Shown here: positions 53,363 to 62,489 of the stretch, piece by piece | Layout: each line of letters starts with the position of its first letter | How positions within the stretch are numbered: position 1 is the stretch's first letter | Origin: Methylocystis sp. MJC1 | GTDB lineage: Bacteria; Pseudomonadota; Alphaproteobacteria; Rhizobiales; Beijerinckiaceae | DNA: 64,000 nt | Assembly (NCBI RefSeq): GCF_026427715.1 | Contig: NZ_CP107558.1 | Location: forward strand, 62,001 to 126,000 | Direction of reading: 5' to 3' | The notes under the pieces: generated by a model | Database searches by the model: none | What the model was told of the DNA's origin: nothing | The model's input: only the letters and a program-made list of their open reading frames with translations | Position numbers and translations under genes: made by a program

Positions 53363-55174
53363 TTATTTCACGGCTCTCAAGGCGAAAACAAGGAGAGGCG
53401 CGTTATTGGCCGACTTGCGCTCCAGCCATGCTGGAAAATCGCCCCGCGCAAGCATGGCGGCGAGCCCGTCCGGCGCAGCGGAAACGAGTGACGAGGGCGC
53501 CTTGGCGCGCGCGCACCATACAACGAGCCCCGCGCCCGCTTCGCGCAACAGCGCCTCGGCCTCATTGGGCGGGGCCATGAAGGCGTTGGCGGCGAGGAGA
53601 TTGCCGTGATTGTCGCGATGATAGGGCGCCGCAAAAACGCTGTGCGGCGTATGGGCGAGAATATGGCTGCCGAAATCGAAGGAGCCGAGGACGCGCGCCG
53701 GGGGCTGCGCAGCGAGCGGGGCGAGCGCTTGCGGCGTCAGGCAGGCGCGCTCGCCATCCGCCTCGCTATCGTCCCCCGAGGGCAGCGCCAGCGCGAGGCC
53801 GATCGGCGAAACGAGGAGCGCAAGGAAGGCGGCGAGGGGGGCGCGTAGCGCGGCGCTCACGCGCAAGCGTTCGCCCAGTGCAACGATGGCGGCGGCGAGC
53901 GGCGCCATCGCCAGCGGCGTCACGGACGAGAAAACCCGTAGCTGCCAGAGACCCGCCGCAAGGCCCACCGCGACAAGAGCGGCTGTGAGCAGCCAGCGCC
54001 GCCGCGCGAGGCCCTGCGCGCGCCAAGCGAAGGCGGCCGCGGCCGCGAGTCCGAGCGCGACGGGCGCGGCGGTGGCGACGACAAGGCCGGGCGCTTTGGG
54101 GAAGAGCGCAAAAAGCGGCTTCGCCTCGGCCACATGGGAAAGCCAGAGATCCCGTATCAGAGGATCGAGCCCCACGAGCGGATCGCCGAGGCAATGGGGC
54201 GCAAGCAGGAGGACGCTCGAAAGCGTTACGAGTCCGGCCCCGCCCGCTGCGAGAAGGCGAGCGCGGAAAGTCGGGAGCCACGGAGCGGCCAAAGCCAGCG
54301 CAATGAGCGACGCGGCGCCAACGCCAAGCGCGGCGATATGCGCGAAAGAGAAGGTGTCACAAACGGAAGCGAAATAACGGACGCTCGGAACAGTGGTCAC
54401 GTAGAAGGCGGGAAAGGCGACGGGGACGCCGCCGGCAAACCACAGAAGCCGCCCCCGCGCCGCCGCGCCCTCGAAGACGAAAAGCAAGGGAAGCGCCGCC
54501 ACAATCACGGCGAAGAAGGGCAGGTTTTCGAGGCTGATCGCGAAAGAGAGCGCCATCAGCGCCGCGCTGGCGGCGAGGCGGCTCGCCTGCTTCCCATCGA
54601 GGCCTTGCAGAAAAAAGCAGAGCGACGCCGCCAATGTGACGATCTGGGGCGCATGATGGTCGATGCGGCCCGGCGTGAATTGCAGAAACATCGCCCCCGA
54701 GAGCATGGCGAGCCAAATCGCGAGGCTTCGCGCGCGGGGGCCGGAGAGAATGGCCGCGAGCCAGCCGACGACCGCGAAAAGCGCGGCGAGCAAAAGGAAG
54801 GGAAAGACGAGCCGCGTCGCCCGCTCCGCATATTCCGGCGCGAGAAAGCGCGAAAAGAGCAGATCGAGCCCGGCGAGCGGAACGTCGACGATCCGCGACC
54901 AATGCATCGGCAGCCCACCCGGCGGATCGAGGCGATAGGCGGTCACGTCGAACCAGGGCTGGCCCGCGAGGAAATCACGTAGCTGCACGGCCCGCATAGC
55001 GTCGTCGGAATCGAAAAAGGCGCCCGTGCGCCAGACGGCCTCAGTGCGCGAGAAGGACAGCGCCGCCGCGCAGAGAAGCGAAAGAGCAAGCACGAGGCCG
55101 GACGGGAAGCCGAAGTCCGTCGCCGCTTGGCGGCCCGCGGCGCTCCGCGCATCAGGCGTGGCGAGATCGGTCAT
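53363..55174 (-). CDS. GT-C type polytopic membrane protein with STT3-like motifs
   Basis: 603 residues with about 12-13 hydrophobic segments and a soluble C-terminal part of about 120 residues. Two motifs stand out: FFDSDDAMRAVQLRDFL at about 53-69 in the first external loop, and FTPGRIDHHAPQ at about 167-178. Both resemble the DxD-like and G-x-x-D-H-H metal/lipid-sugar motifs of STT3/AglB oligosaccharyltransferases. The WWDxG acceptor motif of STT3 is not seen. It is thus best described as a GT-C glycosyltransferase of unknown donor. Between GtrA and a Tat-exported protein in one operon. Confidence 0.72.
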   Translation of the reverse strand: MTDLATPDARSAAGRQAATDFGFPSGLVLALSLLCAAALSFSRTEAVWRTGAFFDSDDAMRAVQLRDFLAGQPWFDVTAYRLDPPGGLPMHWSRIVDVPLAGLDLLFSRFLAPEYAERATRLVFPFLLLAALFAVVGWLAAILSGPRARSLAIWLAMLSGAMFLQFTPGRIDHHAPQIVTLAASLCFFLQGLDGKQASRLAASAALMALSFAISLENLPFFAVIVAALPLLFVFEGAAARGRLLWFAGGVPVAFPAFYVTTVPSVRYFASVCDTFSFAHIAALGVGAASLIALALAAPWLPTFRARLLAAGGAGLVTLSSVLLLAPHCLGDPLVGLDPLIRDLWLSHVAEAKPLFALFPKAPGLVVATAAPVALGLAAAAAFAWRAQGLARRRWLLTAALVAVGLAAGLWQLRVFSSVTPLAMAPLAAAIVALGERLRVSAALRAPLAAFLALLVSPIGLALALPSGDDSEADGERACLTPQALAPLAAQPPARVLGSFDFGSHILAHTPHSVFAAPYHRDNHGNLLAANAFMAPPNEAEALLREAGAGLVVWCARAKAPSSLVSAAPDGLAAMLARGDFPAWLERKSANNAPLLVFALRAVK

Positions 55175-55199
55175 CGTGCATCCTTAGAGCGTCGGGCGC

Positions 55200-55655
55200 T
55201 CATATCTCGGCTTTGAACAGCAGGCCCCGGCGCGAGACGAAATTGAACATGAAGACGAAGCCCGCCGTCGCCGCCTTGGCGATCGAGAGCGGCAGGCCGA
55301 ACTCTCCGACGAAGAGGCGCATGAGGGCCTCGGTCAGCAGGAGGCCGATGACGCCCGTGACCAGAAAGCCGAAAATCTCGACGCGCGGCGCGCGGGCGCG
55401 CCGTCCCTCGAAGACGAAGCGGATGCTGAGGAGATAGATCAGGCAGAGGCCGGAAAGAAAGCCCGCGGCGGCGGCCTGCAGATAGCCGACGCCGAAGCCT
55501 TTCGTGAGCGACATCAGGACTGCGTAATCCAGCGCCAAAGCAAAGACGCTCGCCGCCGCATAGCGGATCATGTCGCGCACAAAGCGCAGGAGACGTCCCG
55601 GCGCCAGGCCCACAGCGAGCGCGCCATGCGCATCCGTCAGAAGCGACATGGTCAC
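55200..55655 (-). CDS. GtrA family membrane protein
   Basis: 151 residues with four membrane helices in the GtrA arrangement (FVRDMIRYAAASVFALALDY, LQAAAAGFLSGLCLIYLLSI, IFGFLVTGVIGLLLTEALM, FVFMFNFVSRRGLLF). The terminal N-F-x-x-R-R-x-x-L/F-F signature is clear. GtrA proteins are thought to flip or stabilise polyprenyl-phosphate-linked sugars. The GTG start overlaps the stop of the flavoprotein gene (GTGA), and an ATG lies 6 bases later. The next gene is the GT-C protein, as in gtrA-B-C clusters, but no gtrB is present. Confidence 0.88.
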   Translation of the reverse strand: MTMSLLTDAHGALAVGLAPGRLLRFVRDMIRYAAASVFALALDYAVLMSLTKGFGVGYLQAAAAGFLSGLCLIYLLSIRFVFEGRRARAPRVEIFGFLVTGVIGLLLTEALMRLFVGEFGLPLSIAKAATAGFVFMFNFVSRRGLLFKAEI

Positions 55656-57142
55656 GCCACCTTTTGCGGCACGAGCCGTTCGCTCGCCAGCGCTTCCTCG
55701 GCTCCCGCGACGCCCGCCTCGGAATATTCGGCGTCCTCATTGACCCGCCAGATGTCGAAGGTCTCTTCGCCGCGAATGATGTTGAGCGCGGCGAGCATGC
55801 CAGTCATCATGGCGTGGTCCTGATTGTTATATTTGTGCATGCCATTGCGGCCGATCGGATGCAGCGTCGGGAAGCGCGCGGCGATCTCGCGGCGGATCGT
55901 CTCGACATTCTCGGCGTAAGCGTCGTCGTAAACCGGATAGGCCTTGGCCTGACGCACGACGCAGGCGTCCACCACGTCATCGGGGTCCATAAGCCCGATC
56001 TGGCCGATCTCTCCCTTGGCGAGCGCGATCAGCTCCTCATCGGGCGCGGCCCAGAGCCCGTCGCCCTCGAAGCAGAAATATTCGAGCCCGAGGCAGGTGG
56101 AGACGCCGTCGGCGATCATCTCGGGCGACCAGCTCCTGAAGTTCTGCACCCGGCCGACCTTCACGGAAGGGTCGTGGATATAAACCCAATTGTCGGGCAG
56201 CTCCTTCTGCGGGCGCCCGATCAGCACCACGGTCAGGAAGTCGCGATATTTGAGGGCGCGGGCGTTGAAGAGGCTCAAGGGCTTGGGCTCGACGGCGTTC
56301 ATCAGATCGCGCATCGGCGCCGACGACATCACGTGGCGTGCATGGAAGGTTTCAACGTCGCCATTCGGCTTTGCGGCGCGCACGGTCCAGAGCCTGGACG
56401 CCGCGTCGTAGTGGATTTGGTCGACGCTTCGGCCCATGAGGAGACGTCCGCCCATCTCCTGCATCTTGCGGGCGCAGGCCTCCCACATCATGCCGGGACC
56501 GCGGCGCGGATAGCGGAAGCTCTCGATCAGTGTTTTGGCGCCGGCCCCGGCCTTGCGCAGGCCAAGCGAACGGCGCAAGCCGTCCATGATCGCCGCGCTC
56601 AGCGAAAGCCCCTTGATGCGCTGCGCCGCCCAATCGGCGGAAATCTCGTCGCAGCCCATGCCCCACACTTTCTCGGTGTAGGTCTTGAAGAAGATGCCGA
56701 AGAGCCGCTCGCCGAACTGATTGCGCACCCACTGGTGGAAGGTCTTGGGCTCCTTGACCGGGAAGGCCTTGGCCCAGGCGAAGGAGGCCATGCACAAGGC
56801 GCTTTCGAAAAGGCCGAGATTCCTCAGCGCCTCGAAGGCTTTCAGCGGATAGGCGTAGAACTTCCCCCGGTAATAGATACGCGACAGGCGCGGCCGCTCC
56901 AGAAAATCATCGGGCAGGATCTCGTTCCAGAGGTCGACGATCTCCTTCGACTTGGAGAAGAAACGATGCCCGCCGATGTCGAACAGGAAACCCTTGTAGC
57001 TCGCCGTGCGCGAAATGCCGCCGACATAGGTCGGGTCCTGCTCCAGCACCAATGCGTCGCGCCCGTGTTTTGCGAGCGTATATCCTGCCGTCAAACCGGC
57101 AGGGCCGGCCCCGATGATGATCGTTTCGATAATCTCGCCCAT
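55652..57142 (-). CDS. FAD-dependent oxidoreductase, UDP-galactopyranose mutase/protoporphyrinogen oxidase-like
   Basis: 496 residues from the ATG at 57142. The N-terminal FAD Rossmann motif is IIIGAGPAGLTAGYTLAKH, followed by the ISRTASYKGFLFDIGGHRFF block characteristic of Glf-like amine-oxidase-fold proteins; YTEKVWGMGCDEISADWAA and RYPRRGPGMMWEACA are also seen. Such proteins recur in polysaccharide loci, where true substrates are mostly unknown. First gene of the operon flavoprotein-gtrA-GT-C-Tat protein-DUF1624, with a translational overlap into gtrA. Upstream in-frame codons to 57226 look non-conserved. Confidence 0.83.
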   Translation of the reverse strand: MGEIIETIIIGAGPAGLTAGYTLAKHGRDALVLEQDPTYVGGISRTASYKGFLFDIGGHRFFSKSKEIVDLWNEILPDDFLERPRLSRIYYRGKFYAYPLKAFEALRNLGLFESALCMASFAWAKAFPVKEPKTFHQWVRNQFGERLFGIFFKTYTEKVWGMGCDEISADWAAQRIKGLSLSAAIMDGLRRSLGLRKAGAGAKTLIESFRYPRRGPGMMWEACARKMQEMGGRLLMGRSVDQIHYDAASRLWTVRAAKPNGDVETFHARHVMSSAPMRDLMNAVEPKPLSLFNARALKYRDFLTVVLIGRPQKELPDNWVYIHDPSVKVGRVQNFRSWSPEMIADGVSTCLGLEYFCFEGDGLWAAPDEELIALAKGEIGQIGLMDPDDVVDACVVRQAKAYPVYDDAYAENVETIRREIAARFPTLHPIGRNGMHKYNNQDHAMMTGMLAALNIIRGEETFDIWRVNEDAEYSEAGVAGAEEALASERLVPQKVA

Positions 57143-57283
57143 GCCAGCCCTGAAGTCGGGCTCCTCGCCGCGGCGGGAGCCCTTGCCTGAAGCGGACCCA
57201 CATGGGGGCCGCCGCCCGGCAAGCATTCTGGTTTAGGGCCGTTAATGGGCAGTTACGTTAACGTTACGCGCGGGCGCGCGCAC

Positions 57284-57829
57284 TCACCACATTGGCGCGA
57301 AGGGTTGCTCCTGCCAGCTGCGAACCGTGCCATAATGGTGATGACGGACAGGCGCATAGGCCATGGCGTGCGCGTGATGGCGCCGCAGGCTGGCGTAGCG
57401 GGTGGCGCGCACCGGCGGCGCGCCCGTGATCGAAATGCTGCCTCCTTCCGCCTGCACAATCTCATAGAGCCGCTTGGCGTTGCCGGGCGCGAGGCGCACG
57501 CAGCCATGCGACGCGGGGCGTCCCAAGGCGCCGGTGGCGTAGGTGCCATGGATAGCGTAGCCGCCGCGAAAGAAGATCGAGTAGGGCATGGGCGACATGT
57601 GGTATTTGCGGGAATAATGCATCCGCTGCATGCCGGTCGGCGCATAGGAGCCGCGCGGCGTCGCATAGCCGGCCCGCGCCGTCGAGACAGGCCAGCTGTA
57701 GCTGCCCTCGTTCGAGTCGACATGCATGGTCTGCGTCGACAAATCGATGTGGATGTTCGCGGTAGCGTGGGCCAGGCCGAAGGACATGAAAAAGGCCGCC
57801 ACAGCCAGCAAGATGATTCTCAAACGCAT
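57284..57829 (-). CDS. L,D-transpeptidase (YkuD domain)
   Basis: Periplasmic peptidoglycan cross-linking or lipoprotein-anchoring enzyme. 181 residues from the ATG at 57829. The signal peptide is MRLRIILLAVAAFFMSFGLA. The YkuD catalytic signature is H94 in AIHGTY and S-H108-G-C110-V-R, with C110 the nucleophile. Its short C-terminal tail is His/Arg-rich. Divergent from mepA, 145 bp away. Confidence 0.92.
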   Translation of the reverse strand: MRLRIILLAVAAFFMSFGLAHATANIHIDLSTQTMHVDSNEGSYSWPVSTARAGYATPRGSYAPTGMQRMHYSRKYHMSPMPYSIFFRGGYAIHGTYATGALGRPASHGCVRLAPGNAKRLYEIVQAEGGSISITGAPPVRATRYASLRRHHAHAMAYAPVRHHHYGTVRSWQEQPFAPMW

Positions 57830-57974
57830 GACGCCCACTCCAAGAAAACACTTATTGTCGAGATTGTGCCGCAATGATGTTCGAACGGCAACGTAAATGG
57901 ACCGGTAAGGTTGACAGGGGATGATAACCTAAAAGAGGGCGAGCGTGCGTCAGCAAGACAAGACGGTGAGAGAA

Positions 57975-58883
57975 ATGCGCGCATTTAGACTTGTGACGAC
58001 GCTGTTGGCGCTGACCCTGGCGGGCGCAGGCGCCGCTCAAGACAAGGGAACGCTCGACCCGAAGCCTCTGCCGCCGCTCGCCAATCCTTCCGCCCCCACG
58101 ACCCCGGCGAAGGAGCTCTTCGGCCGGGCGGCGGACAGCGCGCCGCTCGAGCCGGACCCGATCGGTTTTTATTCGCGCGGCTGCCTGGCGGGTGGAGAAC
58201 AACTCCCCGTCAACGGCCCGCATTGGCAGGTCATGCGCCTCTCGCGCAACCGCAATTGGGGCCATCCGGAGCTCGTCCGCTTCCTGGAGAATTTCTCGGC
58301 CAAGGCGGCGCAGGCCGCGGGCTGGCCGGGCCTTCTCGTCGGCGACATGTCGCAGCCGCGCGGCGGACCGATGCTGACCGGCCACGCCTCGCACCAGATC
58401 GGCCTCGACGCCGATATCTGGCTCTCGCCGATGCCCAGGCGCGAGCTCACCCGCGCCGAGCGCGAGGAGATGTCGGCGACCGACGTCGTGCGCGAGGATC
58501 TCCTCGACGTGAAGCCGAACGTCTGGAGCGAGGGACACATCGCGCTCATTCGCGCTGCGGCGATGGAGCCAAAGGTACAGCGCATTTTCGTCAACCCGGC
58601 GATCAAGCGCGCCCTATGCCGCGTCGCGGAGGGCGAATCCTGGATGCGCAAGGTGCGCCCCATGTGGGGGCACAATTACCATTTCCACGTCCGGCTCTTC
58701 TGCCCCGACGGCTCGAGCTGCAAGGATCAGGACCCGACGCCTGCCGGCGACGGCTGCGATCAGTCGCTGGCCTGGTGGTTCACGGACGAGGCGCTGCACC
58801 CGAAGAAATCGACGAAATCCTGGCCGCCCATGACCATGGCGGCCTTGCCCACGGCCTGCCAGCAGGTGCTGCGGGCGGAGTGA
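57975..58883 (+). CDS. mepA: Penicillin-insensitive murein endopeptidase
   Basis: Zinc LAS peptidase that cleaves D-Ala-mDAP cross-links. 302 residues from the ATG at 57975, which gives a clean signal peptide MRAFRLVTTLLALTLAGAGA. A GTG at 57945 would precede it. Zinc and catalytic motifs: LTGHASHQIGLDADIW and WGHNYHFHVRLFCP, with paired cysteines in the C-terminal region. It is next to the divergent L,D-transpeptidase, which makes a cross-link type that other endopeptidases remove. Confidence 0.94.
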   Translation: MRAFRLVTTLLALTLAGAGAAQDKGTLDPKPLPPLANPSAPTTPAKELFGRAADSAPLEPDPIGFYSRGCLAGGEQLPVNGPHWQVMRLSRNRNWGHPELVRFLENFSAKAAQAAGWPGLLVGDMSQPRGGPMLTGHASHQIGLDADIWLSPMPRRELTRAEREEMSATDVVREDLLDVKPNVWSEGHIALIRAAAMEPKVQRIFVNPAIKRALCRVAEGESWMRKVRPMWGHNYHFHVRLFCPDGSSCKDQDPTPAGDGCDQSLAWWFTDEALHPKKSTKSWPPMTMAALPTACQQVLRAE

Positions 58884-58892
58884 CGCCGACTC

Positions 58893-58977
58893 CCGTCATT
58901 GCGAGCGAAGCGAAGCAATCCAGAGCCGCTATAGCTGCCCTGGATTGCTTCGTCGCTTTGCTCCTCGCAATAACGGC
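58893..58977. repeat. Family B palindromic element, copy 3
   Basis: CCGTCATTGCGAGCGAAGCG, CAATCCAGAGC and CCTGGATTGC, and TCGTCGCTTTGCTCCTCGCA followed by ATAACGG. It lies between convergent mepA and msrA. Confidence 0.8.
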
Positions 58978-58991
58978 GGGTGGCGTGGCGG

Positions 58992-59642
58992 TCAGCCCGC
59001 CCCGGTTCCGACAGGGCAGGAGACCCCGGTGCCGCCGAGCCCGCAATAACCGCTCGGGTTCTTGGCGAGATATTGCTGGTGGTAGGCCTCCGCATAATAA
59101 AACAGCGGCGCGGGCCGGATTTCCGTGGTGATCGGGCCGTAGCCGGCCCTGGTCAATACCTGTTGATACGAAGCCTTCGAGGCCTCCGCCGCCGCGAGCT
59201 GCTCGGGCGTCGAGGTGTAGATGACCGAGCGATATTGGGTCCCGACGTCATTGCCCTGGCGCATGCCTTGGGTCGGATCGTGGCTCTCCCAGAAAATCCG
59301 CAAAAGGCTCTCGAAAGACATCCTGGCCGGGTCGTAGACCACCAGAACGACCTCCGCATGGCCGGTCCTGCCGGTGCAGACGTCTTCGTAAGTGGCGTTC
59401 TTGCTCGTTCCGCCCGCGTAGCCGACGGCGGTGACGTGAACCCCCTCGCCCGCCTGCCAGAATTTGCGCTCGGCGCCCCAGAAGCAGCCCATGCCGAAAA
59501 GAACCTGCTGGGTCCCGGCCGGAAAGGGCGGATCGAGCGACGCGCCAGTGACGAAATGGCGCGCGCCATGTGGAACGGGCGTTTCGCGGTCCGGGATCGG
59601 CCCCAGCCGCCGGGCGAGGTCGAGCTTGTCGAAGAGAGACAT
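58992..59642 (-). CDS. msrA: Peptide methionine (S)-S-oxide reductase
   Basis: Repairs oxidised methionine. 216 residues. The catalytic cysteine is C53 in [14 protein letters not shown]. Family blocks are VGYAGG, GHAEVV, and [18 protein letters not shown]. The C-terminus [18 protein letters not shown] supplies resolving cysteines. The E. coli-like extended N-terminus is present. Monocistronic by spacing. Confidence 0.96.
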   Translation of the reverse strand: MSLFDKLDLARRLGPIPDRETPVPHGARHFVTGASLDPPFPAGTQQVLFGMGCFWGAERKFWQAGEGVHVTAVGYAGGTSKNATYEDVCTGRTGHAEVVLVVYDPARMSFESLLRIFWESHDPTQGMRQGNDVGTQYRSVIYTSTPEQLAAAEASKASYQQVLTRAGYGPITTEIRPAPLFYYAEAYHQQYLAKNPSGYCGLGGTGVSCPVGTGAG

Positions 59643-59664
59643 GCTTCGAAGAATAACGCGCCAT

Positions 59665-59994
59665 TCAGCGGCGCCAATAGCGATTCGACGCCTCGCGCTT
59701 ATGGCTGAAGATAATGAAGAAGGCCCCCAGGCCGCCGAGGGCGACGCTCACCGGCAGAAGGAGCAGCGTGGTCGCTACGGGGTCCCATAGAGAGGCCGAT
59801 TTCGCTTGGATGTTCGATTCCAACGACCGATAGAGCGACGGGAAAGAGTCCGCGAGGCCGCTGCGCAGCGACGTGACCAAAAGCGACCCGCCCGCGATCG
59901 AGCGCGTGCCGTCGACAATGAGGGCGATGAATCCTCCGGCGAGTAGCAGCAGTCCGAGGAAGCGGGTCACGAGGCGCAGCATATGCCCAACCAT
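59665..59994 (-). CDS. Small membrane protein of unknown function
   Basis: 109 residues from the ATG at 59994 (an ATG at 59982 is also plausible). Two hydrophobic segments, [20 protein letters not shown] and a second near [20 protein letters not shown], separated by about 45 polar residues. A basic tail [12 protein letters not shown] ends the protein. Not recognised. Divergent from the M23 peptidase gene. Confidence 0.68.
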   Translation of the reverse strand: MVGHMLRLVTRFLGLLLLAGGFIALIVDGTRSIAGGSLLVTSLRSGLADSFPSLYRSLESNIQAKSASLWDPVATTLLLLPVSVALGGLGAFFIIFSHKREASNRYWRR

Positions 59995-60193
59995 AAGTGC
60001 ATGGCGCGCCTCTGTCCACGCGGCGCCAGTTCCATTTCCGCCACGGGCGATCCTATTTGAGGCGCCGCGACTTTGGGCGCTTTGGCGAAGCATTAACCTT
60101 AATAGGTTCTGATTGGCGCAGAGGCCGGAACGCCCTCGAGCGGACGTTCGCCGGCCGCTTCAACGGAGCGCCCTCCGCTCCGCCGGAACCAAA

Positions 60194-61657
60194 ATGCGCA
60201 GCCGTAACCAGTCCTTCCCCTTTGTCGACGCGTCTGGCGACTATACCCTCGAGGTGTCGCGCGGCCATTTCAGGCGCAAGTTTCGCCTGTCGCTTTCGGC
60301 GCTCGTGGCCGGCGGCGCGGTCGCCGCCCTTCTCGTGGCCACGGTCGTCGGCGCCGCCGCCTATTTGATCTTCCGCGACGAGCTGCTCGCCGGCCTGATC
60401 GATCGCCACACACAGATGCAATACGCCTATGAGGATCGGATCGCCGCTTTGCGGCTGCGCCTCGACCAGCTCGCGAGCCGGCAGTTCATCGACCAGGACA
60501 GCGTCGAGGGGAAGGTTCAAAATCTGGTTGTCCGGCAGGCGCAGCTCGAGACGCGCGCCGCCGTTGTCGCCCAGCTGCTTGAACGCACCATTTCCAGCGA
60601 CGCCGGAGTTACGTTGGTGACGCCGGCCGCCCGCGAGCCTTCGGCTCTGAGTGCGGTAAAGGCGGGCCTGCCGCTCGCAAAGGCGCCGCCCATTTCCGCC
60701 GGGATCAACGGCCAGAAGGGCGCCACGGAAGAGGCTCCGCTGGGCTACGCGCCAAAGCCCGCACCCGAGGGGCTCGAGCTGCGGCTCGGCGACGAATCGA
60801 AGCCGCTGCCGCTCGCGCCGCCCGGCGCCGCGCCCAAGCGCGACGAGCGCGGGCCCATCGACACCTCGATGGCTCCGCGGACAGCTACGCCGTCGCTCGC
60901 GCTCGCGCACGCCGCCGATCCCGGCGCACCCATGCCCCTGCGCCTCGAAAGCCTCGCCGTCTCGCTCGATCACGTCGAGCGGGATCAGGCGCGCCGTCTT
61001 TCCGGCATCGTGCGCCCCGCCCTTGAGGCCGCGACCCGCCTGCGGCAGGCTTTCGACATCGCGGGCGTTTCCGTCGATCGCTACATCAAGCCCCGGCACA
61101 AGGACGCCGCGCTGGCGGTCGGCGGCCCGTTCGTCGCGGCCCCTGCGCGCGCGACCGACAGTTTGTTCGAACGCGATCTCGCCGCTGCGCAATCGGCTGT
61201 CGCGACGCTCGACGGCCTGCGCCGCGCGCTGCCGACAACGCCATTGCGCAAGCCGCTTACAGGCGAGCTCCAGCTCACCTCGACCTTCGGCTATCGCACG
61301 GACCCCTTCTTCGGACGCCCGGCGCTGCATAGCGGCGTCGATCTGCGCGAGGACTATGGCGCCCCTGTCAAGGCGACCGCCGCGGGAACCGTCAGCGTCG
61401 CCGGGCCGCAGGGCGGCTATGGCAATCTGGTGGAGATCGACCACGGCGGCGGCATGTCCACCCGCTACGGCCATCTCTCGGCGATCAACGTCTTCCCCGG
61501 CCAGCCGGTCGGGCCCGGCGCCGTCGTCGGCCGCGTCGGCTCCACGGGACGCTCCACCGGCCCGCATCTTCATTATGAGGTGCGCATCGACGGCGAGGCG
61601 GTCGATCCGTCGCGCTTTCTCAAGGCCGCCTCCGCGCTGGGCGGCATTGTCCAGTAG
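60194..61657 (+). CDS. M23 family metallopeptidase (membrane-anchored)
   Basis: 487 residues from the ATG at 60194. A cytoplasmic basic stretch precedes one membrane helix (LVAGGAVAALLVATVVGAAA, about 37-56). A coiled coil and a long Pro/Ala linker follow. The C-terminal peptidase M23 has zinc ligands H379 and D383 in HSGVDLRED and H458-x-H460 in PHLHYEVR, plus STFGYRTDP. Unlike EnvC in this window, the active site is intact, so it is probably a periplasmic peptidoglycan endopeptidase. Confidence 0.92.
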   Translation: MRSRNQSFPFVDASGDYTLEVSRGHFRRKFRLSLSALVAGGAVAALLVATVVGAAAYLIFRDELLAGLIDRHTQMQYAYEDRIAALRLRLDQLASRQFIDQDSVEGKVQNLVVRQAQLETRAAVVAQLLERTISSDAGVTLVTPAAREPSALSAVKAGLPLAKAPPISAGINGQKGATEEAPLGYAPKPAPEGLELRLGDESKPLPLAPPGAAPKRDERGPIDTSMAPRTATPSLALAHAADPGAPMPLRLESLAVSLDHVERDQARRLSGIVRPALEAATRLRQAFDIAGVSVDRYIKPRHKDAALAVGGPFVAAPARATDSLFERDLAAAQSAVATLDGLRRALPTTPLRKPLTGELQLTSTFGYRTDPFFGRPALHSGVDLREDYGAPVKATAAGTVSVAGPQGGYGNLVEIDHGGGMSTRYGHLSAINVFPGQPVGPGAVVGRVGSTGRSTGPHLHYEVRIDGEAVDPSRFLKAASALGGIVQ

Positions 61658-61725
61658 TCGTAGAGACGCGTATCGACGTTCATACAGGTATTGACAGAAT
61701 CAGCCCGCGCTGGAAGTCTCGCGCC

Positions 61726-61965
61726 ATGGCCACGACGAAGGTTTTCAAATCCGGCAATAGTCTTGCGGTGCGCTTGCCGCGCGAGATCGCTTTTCCCGAG
61801 GGGTCGGAGGTGATTGTGACCCGGCAGGGCGAAAGCCTCGTCGTTTGCCCCGCCCGTCTCGATATGAAGACGCTCGTCTCTCGTCTTGCCCTGGCCCCGG
61901 CGCCGCCGCCGCTGGATCCGCCGGAGTTCAAGCCGCCGAGGCGCGAATGGACCGAAGCCGAGTGA
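61726..61965 (+). CDS. vapB: VapB-type antitoxin (AbrB/MazE fold)
   Basis: 79 residues. The N-terminal swapped-hairpin DNA-binding domain reads TTKVFKSGNSLAVRLPREIA and EGSEVIVTRQGESLVV. The C-terminal 30 residues are Pro-rich and acidic at the end, the expected toxin-binding tail. It overlaps the toxin gene, so the two are translationally coupled. The antitoxin probably represses the operon through its N-terminal domain. Confidence 0.85.
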   Translation: MATTKVFKSGNSLAVRLPREIAFPEGSEVIVTRQGESLVVCPARLDMKTLVSRLALAPAPPPLDPPEFKPPRREWTEAE

Positions 61966-62360
61966 CGCCCCGTTATCTCTTGGACGCAACAGTCGTTTTC
62001 GCTGCGGCAAGCGGCGAGATGGCGACGCTCGCCAAGCTGTCTCGGCTGTCGATTTCCGACGTTGCGATCCCGGCGCTGGTTTATTGCGAGCTAGTGGGCG
62101 GCGCGGCGACCGCCGGAAAGAGCCCGAGGCTCGCCGAGAATGTCGCATTGCTCGCGCAAAACGTCGACATCCTCCCCTTCGACCGCGCGGCGGCCGAGGC
62201 CTATGCCGCCATGCTGCGCAAAATCGAGCCCAAAAGACGCCGCATGCTCGACCGCATGGTGGCGGCGCAGGCGATAGCAGAGGGTCGAATCCTCATTACG
62301 CTCGCGCCGCGCGACTTCGAGGATTTGCCGGACCTCTCGCTGGAAAGCTGGGCGATTTAG
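61947..62360 (+). CDS. vapC: VapC-type PIN-domain toxin
   Basis: Probable endoribonuclease toxin of the VapBC pair. 137 residues from the ATG at 61947, inside vapB; a GTG at 61962 overlapping the vapB stop (GTGA) would give 132. PIN acidic residues are visible: D in YLLDATVVFA, E in YCELVGG, D in MLDRMVAAQAI, and the C-terminal LAPRDFEDLPDL. Substrate RNA unknown. Confidence 0.83.
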   Translation: MDRSRVTPRYLLDATVVFAAASGEMATLAKLSRLSISDVAIPALVYCELVGGAATAGKSPRLAENVALLAQNVDILPFDRAAAEAYAAMLRKIEPKRRRMLDRMVAAQAIAEGRILITLAPRDFEDLPDLSLESWAI

Positions 62361-62430
62361 GCTAGGCGGCTCACGATAGAGATTGTCGACCCGGCCCGCA
62401 TCGGGGCTATGGGAGTCACGCCTCTCGGAA

Positions 62431-62464
62431 GCGTCATGGCCGGGACGAGCCCGGCCTTGACGAG
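62431..62464. repeat. Family C palindrome (half element), copy 3
   Basis: GCGTCATGGCCGGGACGAGC followed by CCGGCCTTGACG, a hairpin between convergent vapC and prfB, matching the copies at 11389 and 51264. Confidence 0.72.
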
Positions 62465-62489
62465 GGTCGGCCGTTCCGTCGCCCTCGCG

